From: an uncultured Dorea sp.
GTDB lineage: Bacteria > Bacillota > Clostridia > Lachnospirales > Lachnospiraceae
Assembly: GCA_910580235.1 (NCBI GenBank)
Contig: CAJTVU010000003.1
Location: 186,001 to 250,000, forward strand
Direction of reading: 5' to 3'
DNA length: 64,000 nt
A model generated the notes under the pieces. The model ran no database searches and was not told the origin of the DNA. It worked only from the letters and a program-made list of their open reading frames with translations. Shown here in pieces: positions 17,570-26,284 of this stretch. The position numbers and the translations under genes were made by a program. The number at the start of each line of letters is the position of its first letter. Positions within the stretch are counted from its first letter, which is position 1.

Positions 17570-18229
17570 TCACCAGTTGAAGCTTCGTACAATCGACGAA
17601 AACAGCAGCTCCCACCCGTCCACCGTCACAAATAGAAGAAGCTTGAACGGCAATGAGATCATAGCCGGAGGGAGCATCATCATTCCCATTGACATCAGCG
17701 TGCTGGCCACGACAATGTCAATTAACAGGAATGGCAGATATAGTAAGAATCCGGCACTAAACGCACGTTTGAGCTCGCTCGTCATAAATGACGGGATCAC
17801 GACAGTCATAGGAAGGTCCTGCACTCGTGCAACTTCCTCCGTACCTGCGATATCTGTAAATAATGTAAGCGCGCTGTCTTCCGTATTCCTCAGCATGAAT
17901 TCTTTGATTGGGACCTGTGCGATCTCCAACGCTTCCTCCTGCGTAATCTCCTGATTCTTATACGGCGTATATGCATTCGTATTGATGTCCTGGATGACCG
18001 GATCCATAATAAACAATGTCAGGAACAGCGCGATCCCTATCAGTACCATGTTCGGCGGCGTCTGCTGGATCCCAATGGCGTTCCTTAGAAAAGACAGCAT
18101 AATGACAGTCCGTGTAAACGAAGTCATCATTATGACAAGAGACGGCAAAAGTGATATGAGCGTCAGAAGCAGAAGGAGATCTAGTGTAGGCATCTGATTG
18201 CCATTTACATTAATAAGTGAATCATACAC
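17570..18229 (-). CDS. fliP: Flagellar export protein FliP
   Basis: 219 residues with the FliP signature (VIMMTSFTRTVIMLSFLRNA, GIQQTPPNMVLIGIALFLT) and later LLIDIVVASTLMSMGMMMLP. The N-terminal region before TSFTR is short and lacks a long cleavable signal peptide. It is the core of the export channel, in standard order between fliO and fliQ. Confidence 0.95.
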   Translation of the reverse strand: MYDSLINVNGNQMPTLDLLLLLTLISLLPSLVIMMTSFTRTVIMLSFLRNAIGIQQTPPNMVLIGIALFLTLFIMDPVIQDINTNAYTPYKNQEITQEEALEIAQVPIKEFMLRNTEDSALTLFTDIAGTEEVARVQDLPMTVVIPSFMTSELKRAFSAGFLLYLPFLLIDIVVASTLMSMGMMMLPPAMISLPFKLLLFVTVDGWELLFSSIVRSFNW

Positions 18230-18234
18230 TGTCT

Positions 18235-18579
18235 CTACCTCCCTTTTTTCGTCATATCACTTAATTTCCCCATAATCGTCTTGAAATCTGACGTCTTCAT
18301 CCCAGTCTCGCCGTCGTCCGGAGAAAGAGGGAGAAGATCCTCATCTTCTATCTCGGAAAGAACATTAATCTGCCCGGAAGTAATCCCCACAAGCAGATAC
18401 CTGTCCCCGATCTGCACTACTGCAATCTGGCGGTCCGGCCCCAGCGCGATCTGATCAAGCAGGCGCATGTACCTGGAGCTGCTCCCCTTTGCCATTCCCT
18501 TTCCAATATATTTGCTTACCAGATAGCTCAAGTATATGATAAGAGCTACCGCGATAAAAGTAACTATTATTCTCCCCAT
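18235..18579 (-). CDS. fliO: Flagellar biosynthesis protein FliO
   Basis: 114 residues: one N-terminal membrane helix (IIVTFIAVALIIYLSYLV) and a small cytoplasmic domain (YMRLLDQIALGPDRQIAVVQ, YLLVGITSGQINVLSEIED). FliO is an assembly factor for the FliPQR complex. It sits 5 bp from fliP and follows fliY. Confidence 0.88.
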   Translation of the reverse strand: MGRIIVTFIAVALIIYLSYLVSKYIGKGMAKGSSSRYMRLLDQIALGPDRQIAVVQIGDRYLLVGITSGQINVLSEIEDEDLLPLSPDDGETGMKTSDFKTIMGKLSDMTKKGR

Positions 18580-18590
18580 GATCGCCTTCC

Positions 18591-20033
18591 CTACTCCAAC
18601 GAAGCAAAATTAATCTTCATAATCTCTGTAATCCTGATGCCGAAGTTATCTTCTACGACCACTACATCCCCCTTGGCGATACACTGCCCGTTTACATACA
18701 GGTCAACCTGCTCCCCTGCAAGCTTATCCAGTACGACAAGAGAACCTTTCGTGAAATCAAGGATATCCTTCACAAACTTCCTTGTACGTCCGATCTCAAC
18801 AGATATTTCAAGCGGGACTCCAAGGATCAGCTCCATGTTCTCTTCCTGTTCGCCCTGAAGCACAATTTCCTTATTCGGCTTCAAGTTCGGGCGTACCGGA
18901 GGCTGTACGTTCAGCATCTTCGGTTCGGGCTTCCTGCTCTCTTCCAACATCTGCTGCTGTGACTGCTGCATCTGCTGCATCTGCTGCATCATCTGCTGCA
19001 TCATCTGCATCTGCATCATCGCCACATCTGAGCTTACCGCGGCCTGTACTGGAACTGCTGACTGTACCGGAACTGCTGGCGCAGGCGCTACAGGCGCCGC
19101 CTCTGGCTGTACCGGAATCGCTGGCGCAGGCGCTACAGGCGCTGCCTCTGGCTGTACCGGAGCCGCCGGTGCAGACGCTACAGGCGCCGCCTCTGGCTGT
19201 ACCGGAGCTGCCGGCGCGGGCGCTACAGGCGCTGCCTCCGGCGTACTGTCCACTCCTCCTTGAAGAAGCTTCTCAATCTCTTCCTGAGAAAGCTTGCCTC
19301 CAGACGAACCTGAGCCGCTCTCTGCCGCAGGCGCTGCTGCCGGCTGTGCCGGGGCTTCAGGTACGGGCGGGGCTGCTGTCGGCTCCTCTTTCTTCGGCTC
19401 GGATCCTTCTTTACCTACGCTGTTAAGGTCAATGATGGCCTCATCCGGAAGAAATCCCCTTACAAGCTCTTTCACCAGCTCCATCGGCATTACGTTGAAG
19501 AATTCACTCTCCAGCTTATCCGCGATCTTTAATGTGAATCCCACCACTACCTTGGGAGCGTCATCCACAAAATATTTATCTATAAACTCCTGCTTATTCT
19601 TAACTTCAAAAGATATAGGGGTAGAGATGTTGACCATCCGCCCCAAAAACTCTGACAGCGCTGTCGAGGAAGCCCCCATCATCTGGTTCATAACCTCACA
19701 GACGGCGCTGATATTAATCTCATTCAGCTCAAATTCCTCATCGGACATCTCCATGCCCATGAGAAGCTCCAGAATGACCTTTACATCATGTCTCTTAAGG
19801 AGCATGACATTCTCTCCCTCTAATCCCGAGACATATGTAATCTCTACGCCAACGGCAGGCTCTGTCTTCTCCATTTCGAATTCATCTTTGCTCACTATCG
19901 TTACAATAGGAGTCGTGATGTCTACACGGGAATTCAGCAAGGTGGAAACCGCCGTGGCGGAAGCGCCAAGGCTGATATTGAGTATCTCGCCTATCGCATC
20001 TATCTCTAATGTGCTAAAGTATTCGGAACCCAT
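18591..20033 (-). CDS. fliY: Flagellar switch protein FliY (CheC-like phosphatase plus FliN domain) with repeat-rich linker
   Basis: 480 residues. Residues 1-200 form a CheC-like domain with both E-x-x-N sites intact (Glu16/Asn19, Glu113/Asn116), so CheY-P phosphatase activity is expected at the switch. Residues 400-480 form the FliN/SpoA domain that polymerises in the C-ring. Between them lies an unusual linker: a FliM-type CheY-binding motif (KLSQEEIEKLLQGG, 247-260), four 15-residue Pro/Ala repeats (265-324) and a Met/Gln-rich stretch (339-362). In Bacillus FliY the CheY-binding peptide is at the N-terminus; here it is internal. Confidence 0.93.
   Translation of the reverse strand: MGSEYFSTLEIDAIGEILNISLGASATAVSTLLNSRVDITTPIVTIVSKDEFEMEKTEPAVGVEITYVSGLEGENVMLLKRHDVKVILELLMGMEMSDEEFELNEINISAVCEVMNQMMGASSTALSEFLGRMVNISTPISFEVKNKQEFIDKYFVDDAPKVVVGFTLKIADKLESEFFNVMPMELVKELVRGFLPDEAIIDLNSVGKEGSEPKKEEPTAAPPVPEAPAQPAAAPAAESGSGSSGGKLSQEEIEKLLQGGVDSTPEAAPVAPAPAAPVQPEAAPVASAPAAPVQPEAAPVAPAPAIPVQPEAAPVAPAPAVPVQSAVPVQAAVSSDVAMMQMQMMQQMMQQMQQMQQSQQQMLEESRKPEPKMLNVQPPVRPNLKPNKEIVLQGEQEENMELILGVPLEISVEIGRTRKFVKDILDFTKGSLVVLDKLAGEQVDLYVNGQCIAKGDVVVVEDNFGIRITEIMKINFASLE
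19062..19241 (-). repeat. Four 45-bp tandem repeats in the fliY linker
   Basis: Four successive 45-bp units encode PEAAPVAPAPAAPVQ and close variants (residues 265-324). They keep the reading frame, so copy-number change would alter only linker length between the CheC-like and FliN domains. Confidence 0.88.
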
Positions 20034-20072
20034 ATTATCCCTTCTCTCTTTCTAGGGGACGCGCCCTGTATT

Positions 20073-20516
20073 CTATCTTCCAATCTCTAACGCCTTCTGT
20101 GCCATCAGCTTAATGGCGTTAAAGGCCGTGATGTTCGCTTCGTATGACCTCGTAGCAGACATGGCGTCTACCGTCTCCTTTACAAGATCCACGTTCGGCA
20201 TCATAACATATCCATCTTCATTTGCATCCGGGTGCTCCGGGTTATAGACAGGATTTAAGTCTCTCTCATCTTCTATGATCTCCGAGACTTGCACCCCGCC
20301 TTTTTCAGAAATGGAATTCCTTAAACGGCTGTAGAATTCTGAGCGAAAAGATGTTGATGGTTTCTCCTCCAATACAACCAGCTTCCTTCTGTATGGGCCG
20401 CCGCTCTCTGTCCTAGTCGTCTCAATATTAGAGATATTCTCGGAAGCGACGTCCAGCCTCTGTCTCTGCGCCGTCATACCTGACGCGCTAATATCAAATG
20501 AACTCAGAAAAGACAT
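20073..20516 (-). CDS. flgC: Flagellar proximal rod protein FlgC (displaced from flgB)
   Basis: 147 residues with the FlgC N-terminus (FDISASGMTAQRQRLDVASE, NISNIETTRT), the NPVYNPEHPDANEDGYVMMP stretch and the C-terminal helix (ETVDAMSATRSYEANITAFN). It joins FlgB, FlgF and FlgG in the rod. The usual order is flgB-flgC-fliE. Here flgB and fliE are neighbours near 33 kb and flgC lies some 12 kb downstream between cheY and fliY. Confidence 0.93.
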   Translation of the reverse strand: MSFLSSFDISASGMTAQRQRLDVASENISNIETTRTESGGPYRRKLVVLEEKPSTSFRSEFYSRLRNSISEKGGVQVSEIIEDERDLNPVYNPEHPDANEDGYVMMPNVDLVKETVDAMSATRSYEANITAFNAIKLMAQKALEIGR

Positions 20517-20528
20517 ATGTGCGCCTCC

Positions 20529-20891
20529 TTATTCTCCAAGGATCTTCTTAACAGTTGACAAGATACGCTCCGGCTTGAACGGCTTTACGATAAAATCTTT
20601 TGCGCCGGACTTGATGGATTCCATAACCATGCTCTCCTGTCCCATAGCAGAACACATAACGATAGTAGCCCCCGGGTCGGATGCCTTAATCTCTTTTAAT
20701 GTCTCCAGGCCGTCTTTGTTCGGCATAGTGATGTCCATAAATACAAGATCCGGTTTTTCGGCAGCATATATCTCCACTGCCTTCACACCGTCTTCTGCTT
20801 CATAAAGATCTGTGTAACCCGCCTGTGTCAGCGTGTTCTTCAACATCATCCTCATAAATGCCGCATCATCTACTAACATAATTTTAGCCAT
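20529..20891 (-). CDS. cheY: Chemotaxis response regulator CheY
   Basis: 120 residues, a single receiver domain with Asp8/Asp9, phospho-acceptor Asp53 (FMDITMPNKDG), the conserved Ser/Ala switch region and a Lys near 103-105 (DFIVKPFKPERI). Phosphorylated CheY binds FliM and, by the motif seen, probably FliY. Its position after fliM is standard. The 79-bp gap to fliM holds a small 7-bp-stem hairpin but no clear terminator. Confidence 0.93.
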   Translation of the reverse strand: MAKIMLVDDAAFMRMMLKNTLTQAGYTDLYEAEDGVKAVEIYAAEKPDLVFMDITMPNKDGLETLKEIKASDPGATIVMCSAMGQESMVMESIKSGAKDFIVKPFKPERILSTVKKILGE

Positions 20892-20970
20892 CGCTCTTTA
20901 CCTCACTTTTTACTTTGATTAATGTAGTTGATAATTTATATACTCAGACAGCTTTAAGCCTATCTGGTAA

Positions 20971-21996
20971 TTATACATCTAAATCCTGTTTTTGTCTATC
21001 CACACGCTCCTGAATCTTCACAGCGATATTCTTGTTATGCACTCCAAGCTGCCCGGAAAACCATGGCTGGCCTTCCACATGGAGAGCCACAGGCGAGTCT
21101 TGCGGCTTGTTAAGATCGATAACATCGCCTACCCGAAGATTATATACATCGTCCAGATTCAGCCTTGCTATGCCGAGCTGCGCCATCACGTCCATCTTGG
21201 ACTCTTTGATGCTGGTAAGGATGGATTCCTTGCTGTTCTGTTTCCCTGCCTGTCCGTCTTTGTCTGCCAGATGCTTCGTCTTGTCAATAATATCGAAGAC
21301 ATTCATAAGAAGGGTCCCCGGTATGCAGATATTCATCGTCCCGCTCATCTCTCCCAAATGGATCTGCATCATAATAATGACAACCGCCTCATCCACGCTG
21401 ATCCCCTGGAACATACTGGGATTCTCTTCAATACGTTCAAACTTGATCCCCATCTTTATGTACGTTGCCCACACGTCAGAAGTGATCGCCACCAGATACT
21501 TGATGATCTTCTCATACAACGCAAGCTCAACGTCCGTATAGGCATAAGACATTTCTACAGAGGCCGTCGTTATCGTCCCGCCCAGCATACGGTCGATCAT
21601 CGTCGCCATAAGCGACGGCGCGATATGGAAGAGTATAGGCGGGTTGCTGGACTCATCCGGAAGCTCCACCCTTGCAAGAGTGATGACATCCGTCTCATTT
21701 AACGCATTCCCGAACTCATAGTACCTCTGCTCCTCCACCCCTATGACCTCTACCTCGCTGGCCACCCGGAACAGACCGTTAATCTGGGATGTGGCGATCC
21801 TGGAATAATTATCGTAGATATTCCGGAGCATCTTAAGCTTATCTTTCGTATACTTCTTCGGACTGTAAAAATCATATTTTCTGTAGTCCTCTGTTTTCTT
21901 CTCGGGCTCTTTCGCCGCAGGTTCCGCGTCGCCTCCATCATTTTGCAAGGCTGCCAGCATCGCGTCGATCTGGCTCTGCGATAATGTTTCTGCCAT
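20971..21996 (-). CDS. fliM: Flagellar motor switch protein FliM
   Basis: 341 residues. The N-terminal CheY-binding peptide LSQSQIDAML (5-14) is followed by the CheC-like middle domain (IDRMLGGTITT; GLFRVASEVEVIGVEEQRYY) and a C-terminal SpoA domain (LRVGDVIDLNKPQDSPVALH). FliM forms the C-ring wall with FliG above and FliY below. fliL, which normally precedes fliM in Firmicutes, is absent: motB ends 24 bp upstream. Confidence 0.94.
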   Translation of the reverse strand: MAETLSQSQIDAMLAALQNDGGDAEPAAKEPEKKTEDYRKYDFYSPKKYTKDKLKMLRNIYDNYSRIATSQINGLFRVASEVEVIGVEEQRYYEFGNALNETDVITLARVELPDESSNPPILFHIAPSLMATMIDRMLGGTITTASVEMSYAYTDVELALYEKIIKYLVAITSDVWATYIKMGIKFERIEENPSMFQGISVDEAVVIIMMQIHLGEMSGTMNICIPGTLLMNVFDIIDKTKHLADKDGQAGKQNSKESILTSIKESKMDVMAQLGIARLNLDDVYNLRVGDVIDLNKPQDSPVALHVEGQPWFSGQLGVHNKNIAVKIQERVDRQKQDLDV

Positions 21997-22020
21997 GATT
22001 CATTCCTACTTTCGATGTTT

Positions 22021-22773
22021 TTACCTGTTCATCTGCTCATAATACTCTTCCAGGCTCCGCTCTACCGCGTCGGACTTTGTGATCAGAAGCTCTACTCTCC
22101 GGTTCTTCGCTCTGTTCTCCCTCGTGTCAAAAGGAGCGATAGGGCGGAATTGCCCGTAGCCTTCTGATATCATCTTGTCAGCTGTAATAACGCCATTCAT
22201 TTGAATATGCGCCGTTACTTTCGCAGCTCGTTCGGCTGAAAGCACCCTGTCGCTCTCAATATCGTTCGGATAATCTGGATGAGCCTGGGATGTATGGCCT
22301 AGCACACGGATCTCTTTAATAGAGTCTGCCGCTCCTCCCAGGATCGTCGAGAACACGTCCAGTATCTCTTTTCCTTGCGGCTTAATGACAGAACTGTCGC
22401 CGTCAAAGAATACCGTATCCCGGAATGTTACGAAAGTGTAGCCGTCCCCCTTATAGAGCTCTATCTCAGAAGTCATGCCCATCTCTTCCACGGACGCTTT
22501 CAGCTTCTCATAAAGGCTGTCGAACGCATCCAGCTCGTCGTCCACATTTCCCGGGACCTCGTCCTGAGACATAGATTCCGCGTCAAGCGCGATCTGAGAG
22601 ACCTCTTTCGCATCCGGGTTAAAGCTCTTTACAACCTGTATCCATTTTGCCTGATCTACTGTAGATATAGAATACAGCAATACAAAGAAGCACAGAAGGA
22701 GCGTTACCATATCGCCGTATGTATCTTGCCAGTTAGCGCCGCCCTCCGACGCCTTTTGTCTCTTCTTCGCCAT
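22021..22773 (-). CDS. motB: Flagellar motor stator protein MotB
   Basis: 250 residues. A single membrane helix starts with the proton/ion-binding Asp21 (DTYGDMVTLLLCFFVLLYSI). The C-terminal OmpA-like domain binds peptidoglycan (SDRVLSAERAAKVTAHIQMN; NRAKNRRVELLI). It pairs with MotA, encoded 9 bp upstream, to form the stator. The sequence alone does not settle H+ versus Na+ use. Confidence 0.94.
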   Translation of the reverse strand: MAKKRQKASEGGANWQDTYGDMVTLLLCFFVLLYSISTVDQAKWIQVVKSFNPDAKEVSQIALDAESMSQDEVPGNVDDELDAFDSLYEKLKASVEEMGMTSEIELYKGDGYTFVTFRDTVFFDGDSSVIKPQGKEILDVFSTILGGAADSIKEIRVLGHTSQAHPDYPNDIESDRVLSAERAAKVTAHIQMNGVITADKMISEGYGQFRPIAPFDTRENRAKNRRVELLITKSDAVERSLEEYYEQMNR

Positions 22774-22782
22774 GTCGCCACC

Positions 22783-23625
22783 CTATTTCTTCTCTTTTTT
22801 CTCTTTCTTCGGCTTCTTTTCTTTCTTGTCTTTTCCGTTTTCTCCTTCCGGATCAAGGATCTTCGCCCTGTCTGCCTGGCTTAAGTTCGTTACCAGCCTT
22901 TCTTTCAAGAACTTCGGGTTGTCTCCTGACTGGATCGCCAGGATCCCTTCTATCATAATCTGCTTATACAGAAGCTCTTCCTCATTTCTTATGCTCAATT
23001 TCTTTGCGATCGGCATAAGGATCAGATTCGCCAACACACAGCCATAGAATGTGGTAACAAGCGCCACCGACATATCTACCCCTAAATTGCTCGCGCCTCC
23101 GCTGTCCAGATCCATTCCCTTTAACATATTGATAAGACCGATCAGCGTTCCGATCATACCAAAAGCCGGGGCGTACGACGCCGCCTTGTTATAGATGCCA
23201 AGAGCCTCCTCGTGACGCTGGGACATCGTGTCGAGCTCGTTCTCCAGAAGCCCTCGCACTTCCTCCGGTTCAGTCGCATCTACGATCAGCATGATGCCCT
23301 GCTTAAAGAACATGTCGTCCACTTCGTTAGCCTTTTCTTCCAATGCAAGAAGACCGTTCTTCCTGGCCAGCTGCGCCATCTCCACAAGAAGGTCGATCAG
23401 CTCTCCCACATTGTACCTCTTGCCTTGCATCAGTATCTTTATATGCCCGATGGCATGTTTAAGCATACCGAACGGATAGCTTGCAACAACTGCCGCAAGA
23501 GTACCTCCAAGAACGATCGCTATACTTTGAGGATCCCAGAAATTCCCAATTTTCGCAGGGCCGATACCTACGACGATAACCAGTACCGTACCGACAACTA
23601 AGCCAATAATGCTTGACAAATCCAT
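22783..23625 (-). CDS. motA: Flagellar motor stator protein MotA
   Basis: 280 residues with four predicted membrane helices (IIGLVVGTVLVIVVGIGP; YAPAFGMIGTLIGLINML; MSVALVTTFYGCVLANLI) and a large cytoplasmic loop that contacts FliG. It ends in a very lysine-rich tail (KKEKKPKKEKKEKK), which is longer and more basic than usual. It forms the MotA5MotB2 stator. Confidence 0.94.
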   Translation of the reverse strand: MDLSSIIGLVVGTVLVIVVGIGPAKIGNFWDPQSIAIVLGGTLAAVVASYPFGMLKHAIGHIKILMQGKRYNVGELIDLLVEMAQLARKNGLLALEEKANEVDDMFFKQGIMLIVDATEPEEVRGLLENELDTMSQRHEEALGIYNKAASYAPAFGMIGTLIGLINMLKGMDLDSGGASNLGVDMSVALVTTFYGCVLANLILMPIAKKLSIRNEEELLYKQIMIEGILAIQSGDNPKFLKERLVTNLSQADRAKILDPEGENGKDKKEKKPKKEKKEKK

Positions 23626-23648
23626 GATTTCTTCACCGTCCTGACTTT

Positions 23649-23846
23649 TTATCTATCTTCACGATAACAATGTATCTTTCCATTGTACTCGATTGTTTTC
23701 TGAATTATCTCTTCCGCGCTTTCTTTCACAATATAGAACCTGCCGTTCATCATAATGACCTTCGCTTCCGGTATCAGATCGATCGACTCAATCTGCAGAC
23801 TGTTTATCAAGATCTGCTCGCCGTTCAGCTTTGTTAAAAATATCAT
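23649..23846 (-). CDS. flbD: Small flagellar protein FlbD
   Basis: 65 residues matching the FlbD family (MIFLTKLNGEQILINSLQIE, PEAKVIMMNGRFYIVKE; PF06289), a small conserved protein always found between flgE and motA in Firmicutes flagellar operons. It is reported to support stator function. It is not the transcription factor of the same name from Caulobacter. Confidence 0.9.
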   Translation of the reverse strand: MIFLTKLNGEQILINSLQIESIDLIPEAKVIMMNGRFYIVKESAEEIIQKTIEYNGKIHCYREDR

Positions 23847-23867
23847 ACAATATCCTTTCTTTTATAA

Positions 23868-23904
23868 AGTGCCCGGAATATGAATTTTATCATATCCCGG
23901 CACT
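23868..23904 (-). terminator. Intercistronic stem-loop between flgE and flbD
   Basis: AGTGCCCGG plus ATATGA pairs with TCATAT plus CCCGGCACT, giving a long stem with one bulge and a short A/T loop. On the reverse strand it is followed by TTTATAAAAG. It could act as a partial terminator or an mRNA stabiliser that raises hook protein over the downstream motor genes. Confidence 0.5.
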
Positions 23905-23918
23905 CTTTTCAACTTAAA

Positions 23919-25259
23919 TTATCGTTTCATATTTACCAGTTCTTCCAACATCTGGTCTGTAACTGTAATAATCTTGGAGTTCGCCTGGAATCCTCTCTGG
24001 GTCGTAATCATCTGGGAGAACTCATTTGCAAGGTCTACGTTGGCCATCTCGAGATAACCGCCCATAATACGTCCTGAAGAGCCTCCATTCGCCTTGATCG
24101 CCTCTATCCTTCCTGCATTGGATCCTGGAGTATAGTAATAGCCGTCGTTCTTATCAAGACCGTTCGGGTTCTCCACCTGGACAATGGCAAGCTGGCCGAT
24201 CGCGATCGAACGGTTCTGAGCGTCTACGCCCACGATCGTCCCATCCTCGTTGATCTTGTAGCTTCTGATGTCGTACCTTGTGCCTGTATCCGGGTCGATC
24301 GGAATACGGATCGCGGACAGCTCTGTATCATACTCTGCCTCAACTCCTGGAACACGATCCGCACCGATAGCTGTCTGATTCGGAGTAACCTGATTTCCGT
24401 CTGCATCCATTCCCCAGTCTATTGTAGCGATCGTATTACCGCCTGCATCCGTAATGCCCGTACCTTGATCCAGTATATTATCCCATGCGCTGGAATCCCC
24501 GGACTGCTTCGCCATGATCGTCAGGTTCACTCTACCATTGGTCGGATCGGCCGCCGTAAACCCGTCATAGTTCGCCATATCCACGTTAAGCTTCTCGAAA
24601 GCCCCGCCTTTCTGGGTCACTGCACTGATCCAGTCACGAACGGCGTCTACCTGATTATCCTTGTTGACCGTCTTTACAGAGATGCCGGCAATCGTAATGC
24701 TCCAATCGCCCGTTCCAGCATCTTGTGTGATCGTCGCCGGTGTCCCTGTAACATTCCACGCGCTTTTTGTGGCCGGCTTCTCCGGGATCCCCGTCCCGTC
24801 CACAAGGCCAAACCCGTATACGTAGCTTCTCTGATCGTCTACGAGATATCCGTTGCTATCCACACGGAAGATACCTACTCTGGAAAGGTACAATCCAGAA
24901 TCCGCAACATTCGTAAAGCTTCCGTTAATCATATTTCCTACAAGGAAAAATCCCGTTCCGTCGATCATACAATCCAGCGGATTGGAAGACGGTGACGGCG
25001 CGCCTGTGCCAAACTCCGTAGAGATGGAGCTGAGCGTTGTTCCATATCCTACCTGGGACGCGTTACGTCCGCCGGCGCCTCCGCCTAATACGTCTCCGGC
25101 AGAGCCGTTGATCGAAGTAGAGTACATAGAATCTTTAAAGTTAAAGCTGTAGGATTTAAATCCCCATGTGTTTACGTTTGCCACGTTGTTACCAATTGTG
25201 TCTAGCTTAGACTGATGCGTCTTGAGTCCTGCGACTCCTGCAATCATTGATCTGACCAT
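23919..25259 (-). CDS. flgE: Flagellar hook protein FlgE
   Basis: 446 residues with axial-protein ends: N-terminal SMIAGVAGLKTHQSKLDTIG and NNVANVNTWGFKS, and C-terminal DLANEFSQMITTQRGFQANS. The middle (about 90-400) is the surface D1/D2 part of the hook. It is exported after rod completion, with length controlled by FliK. It is preceded by flgD, as is usual. Confidence 0.93.
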   Translation of the reverse strand: MVRSMIAGVAGLKTHQSKLDTIGNNVANVNTWGFKSYSFNFKDSMYSTSINGSAGDVLGGGAGGRNASQVGYGTTLSSISTEFGTGAPSPSSNPLDCMIDGTGFFLVGNMINGSFTNVADSGLYLSRVGIFRVDSNGYLVDDQRSYVYGFGLVDGTGIPEKPATKSAWNVTGTPATITQDAGTGDWSITIAGISVKTVNKDNQVDAVRDWISAVTQKGGAFEKLNVDMANYDGFTAADPTNGRVNLTIMAKQSGDSSAWDNILDQGTGITDAGGNTIATIDWGMDADGNQVTPNQTAIGADRVPGVEAEYDTELSAIRIPIDPDTGTRYDIRSYKINEDGTIVGVDAQNRSIAIGQLAIVQVENPNGLDKNDGYYYTPGSNAGRIEAIKANGGSSGRIMGGYLEMANVDLANEFSQMITTQRGFQANSKIITVTDQMLEELVNMKR

Positions 25260-25344
25260 TTGTCATACTTCCTTTCTATGTCGATACGCTGCTGTCGTGT
25301 ACCTGCCAGTCGCGCAGATACAAAAGCCCCCATAATGGTCCGGC

Positions 25345-25734
25345 TTACATTAAAACAGCGCTGTCAATGTTTGTAAAGATATTTTCTTTCATCTCCGTCC
25401 CGGACATCGTCGTAACTACTACGTTATTCGGCACGTTCACGATAAACGCTCCCTTTTCTCCGATGACGACTACATCCTTTGCGCCTTTTTCCCTGGCTTT
25501 CTGTATTGCATGATTTAAGCCGTTCAGCAGATTGTCCGTCATCTCGATCCCTCTCTCCTGCACTCGCTGTACGGCGTGCTTGGAAAATTGGACATTCTGG
25601 CGTTCTCCTATCTTCTGCTGCAAGATATCGCCGAATTGTACTTGCGTCTGTGCAGCATGCTGCAGTTTCAGCGTCTGGGCATTGGTGAGCTGATTTATCG
25701 GATTAGCCTGATTTAACTCATTAATTCTGCCCAT
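25345..25734 (-). CDS. Flagellar operon protein (TIGR02530 family)
   Basis: 129 residues (LQQKIGERQNVQFSKHAVQR, VQERGIEMTDNLLNGLNHAI, AFIVNVPNNVVVTTMSG). This small protein is conserved between flgD and flgE in Firmicutes. Its function is not established; a link to hook assembly is assumed. It overlaps the flgD 3' end by 14 bp. Confidence 0.85.
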   Translation of the reverse strand: MGRINELNQANPINQLTNAQTLKLQHAAQTQVQFGDILQQKIGERQNVQFSKHAVQRVQERGIEMTDNLLNGLNHAIQKAREKGAKDVVVIGEKGAFIVNVPNNVVVTTMSGTEMKENIFTNIDSAVLM

Positions 25735-26269
25735 TTTCTCCCTCCGGAACTTTTGTAGAGCTGTCGCCTTCTTTATCTGGCGCCTCTGTAGTATCGTCGT
25801 CTTTCTTCTCCGGGACTTCTCCGACGCTCATGATCTGTGCCAGCTCGTATTTCTTGCCATCTATGTACACATACTGTGCACCTGTGAGATCAACGCCTTC
25901 TACGACGCCTTTCGTCTTTCCGATGACTTTTCCTTCCTCGTTGAGTTCTGCCACTGTCACCTCGCGCCCGATCATCCCTGTGGAATACTGCGTCAGAGTA
26001 ACCTGTGATAAGTTGTTCGTCACAGTCGCAAAATTCGCAACCGCATTAGAAACCTGGGTCATGGCGTTCATAGTCGCCATCTGGACCATCTGGTTCATCA
26101 TCTCACTGTTGCTCATCGGGTTCGTCATATCCTGATACTGGAGCTGTGCGGCCAGAAGCTGCCAGAAATCATCCATGCTCATAGCTGAATTGTTCGCTTT
26201 TGCTCCTGCCTGTGTCGCAAGCATCTCATTGTAAAGACTGCTCCCTGAGCCTACTCCTTCTACTGCCAT
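25721..26269 (-). CDS. flgD: Hook cap protein FlgD
   Basis: 182 residues. The N-terminal motif (SMDDFWQLLAAQLQYQDMTN, PMSNSEMMNQMVQMATMNA) is diagnostic for FlgD (PF03963), followed by a small beta domain (GMIGREVTVAELNEEGKVIG) and an acidic Asp/Glu/Thr tail. FlgD caps the growing hook and is discarded on completion. It is encoded 15 bp downstream of fliK. Confidence 0.92.
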   Translation of the reverse strand: MAVEGVGSGSSLYNEMLATQAGAKANNSAMSMDDFWQLLAAQLQYQDMTNPMSNSEMMNQMVQMATMNAMTQVSNAVANFATVTNNLSQVTLTQYSTGMIGREVTVAELNEEGKVIGKTKGVVEGVDLTGAQYVYIDGKKYELAQIMSVGEVPEKKDDDTTEAPDKEGDSSTKVPEGENGQN

Positions 26270-26284
26270 TTTTCTCCTCCTTTC

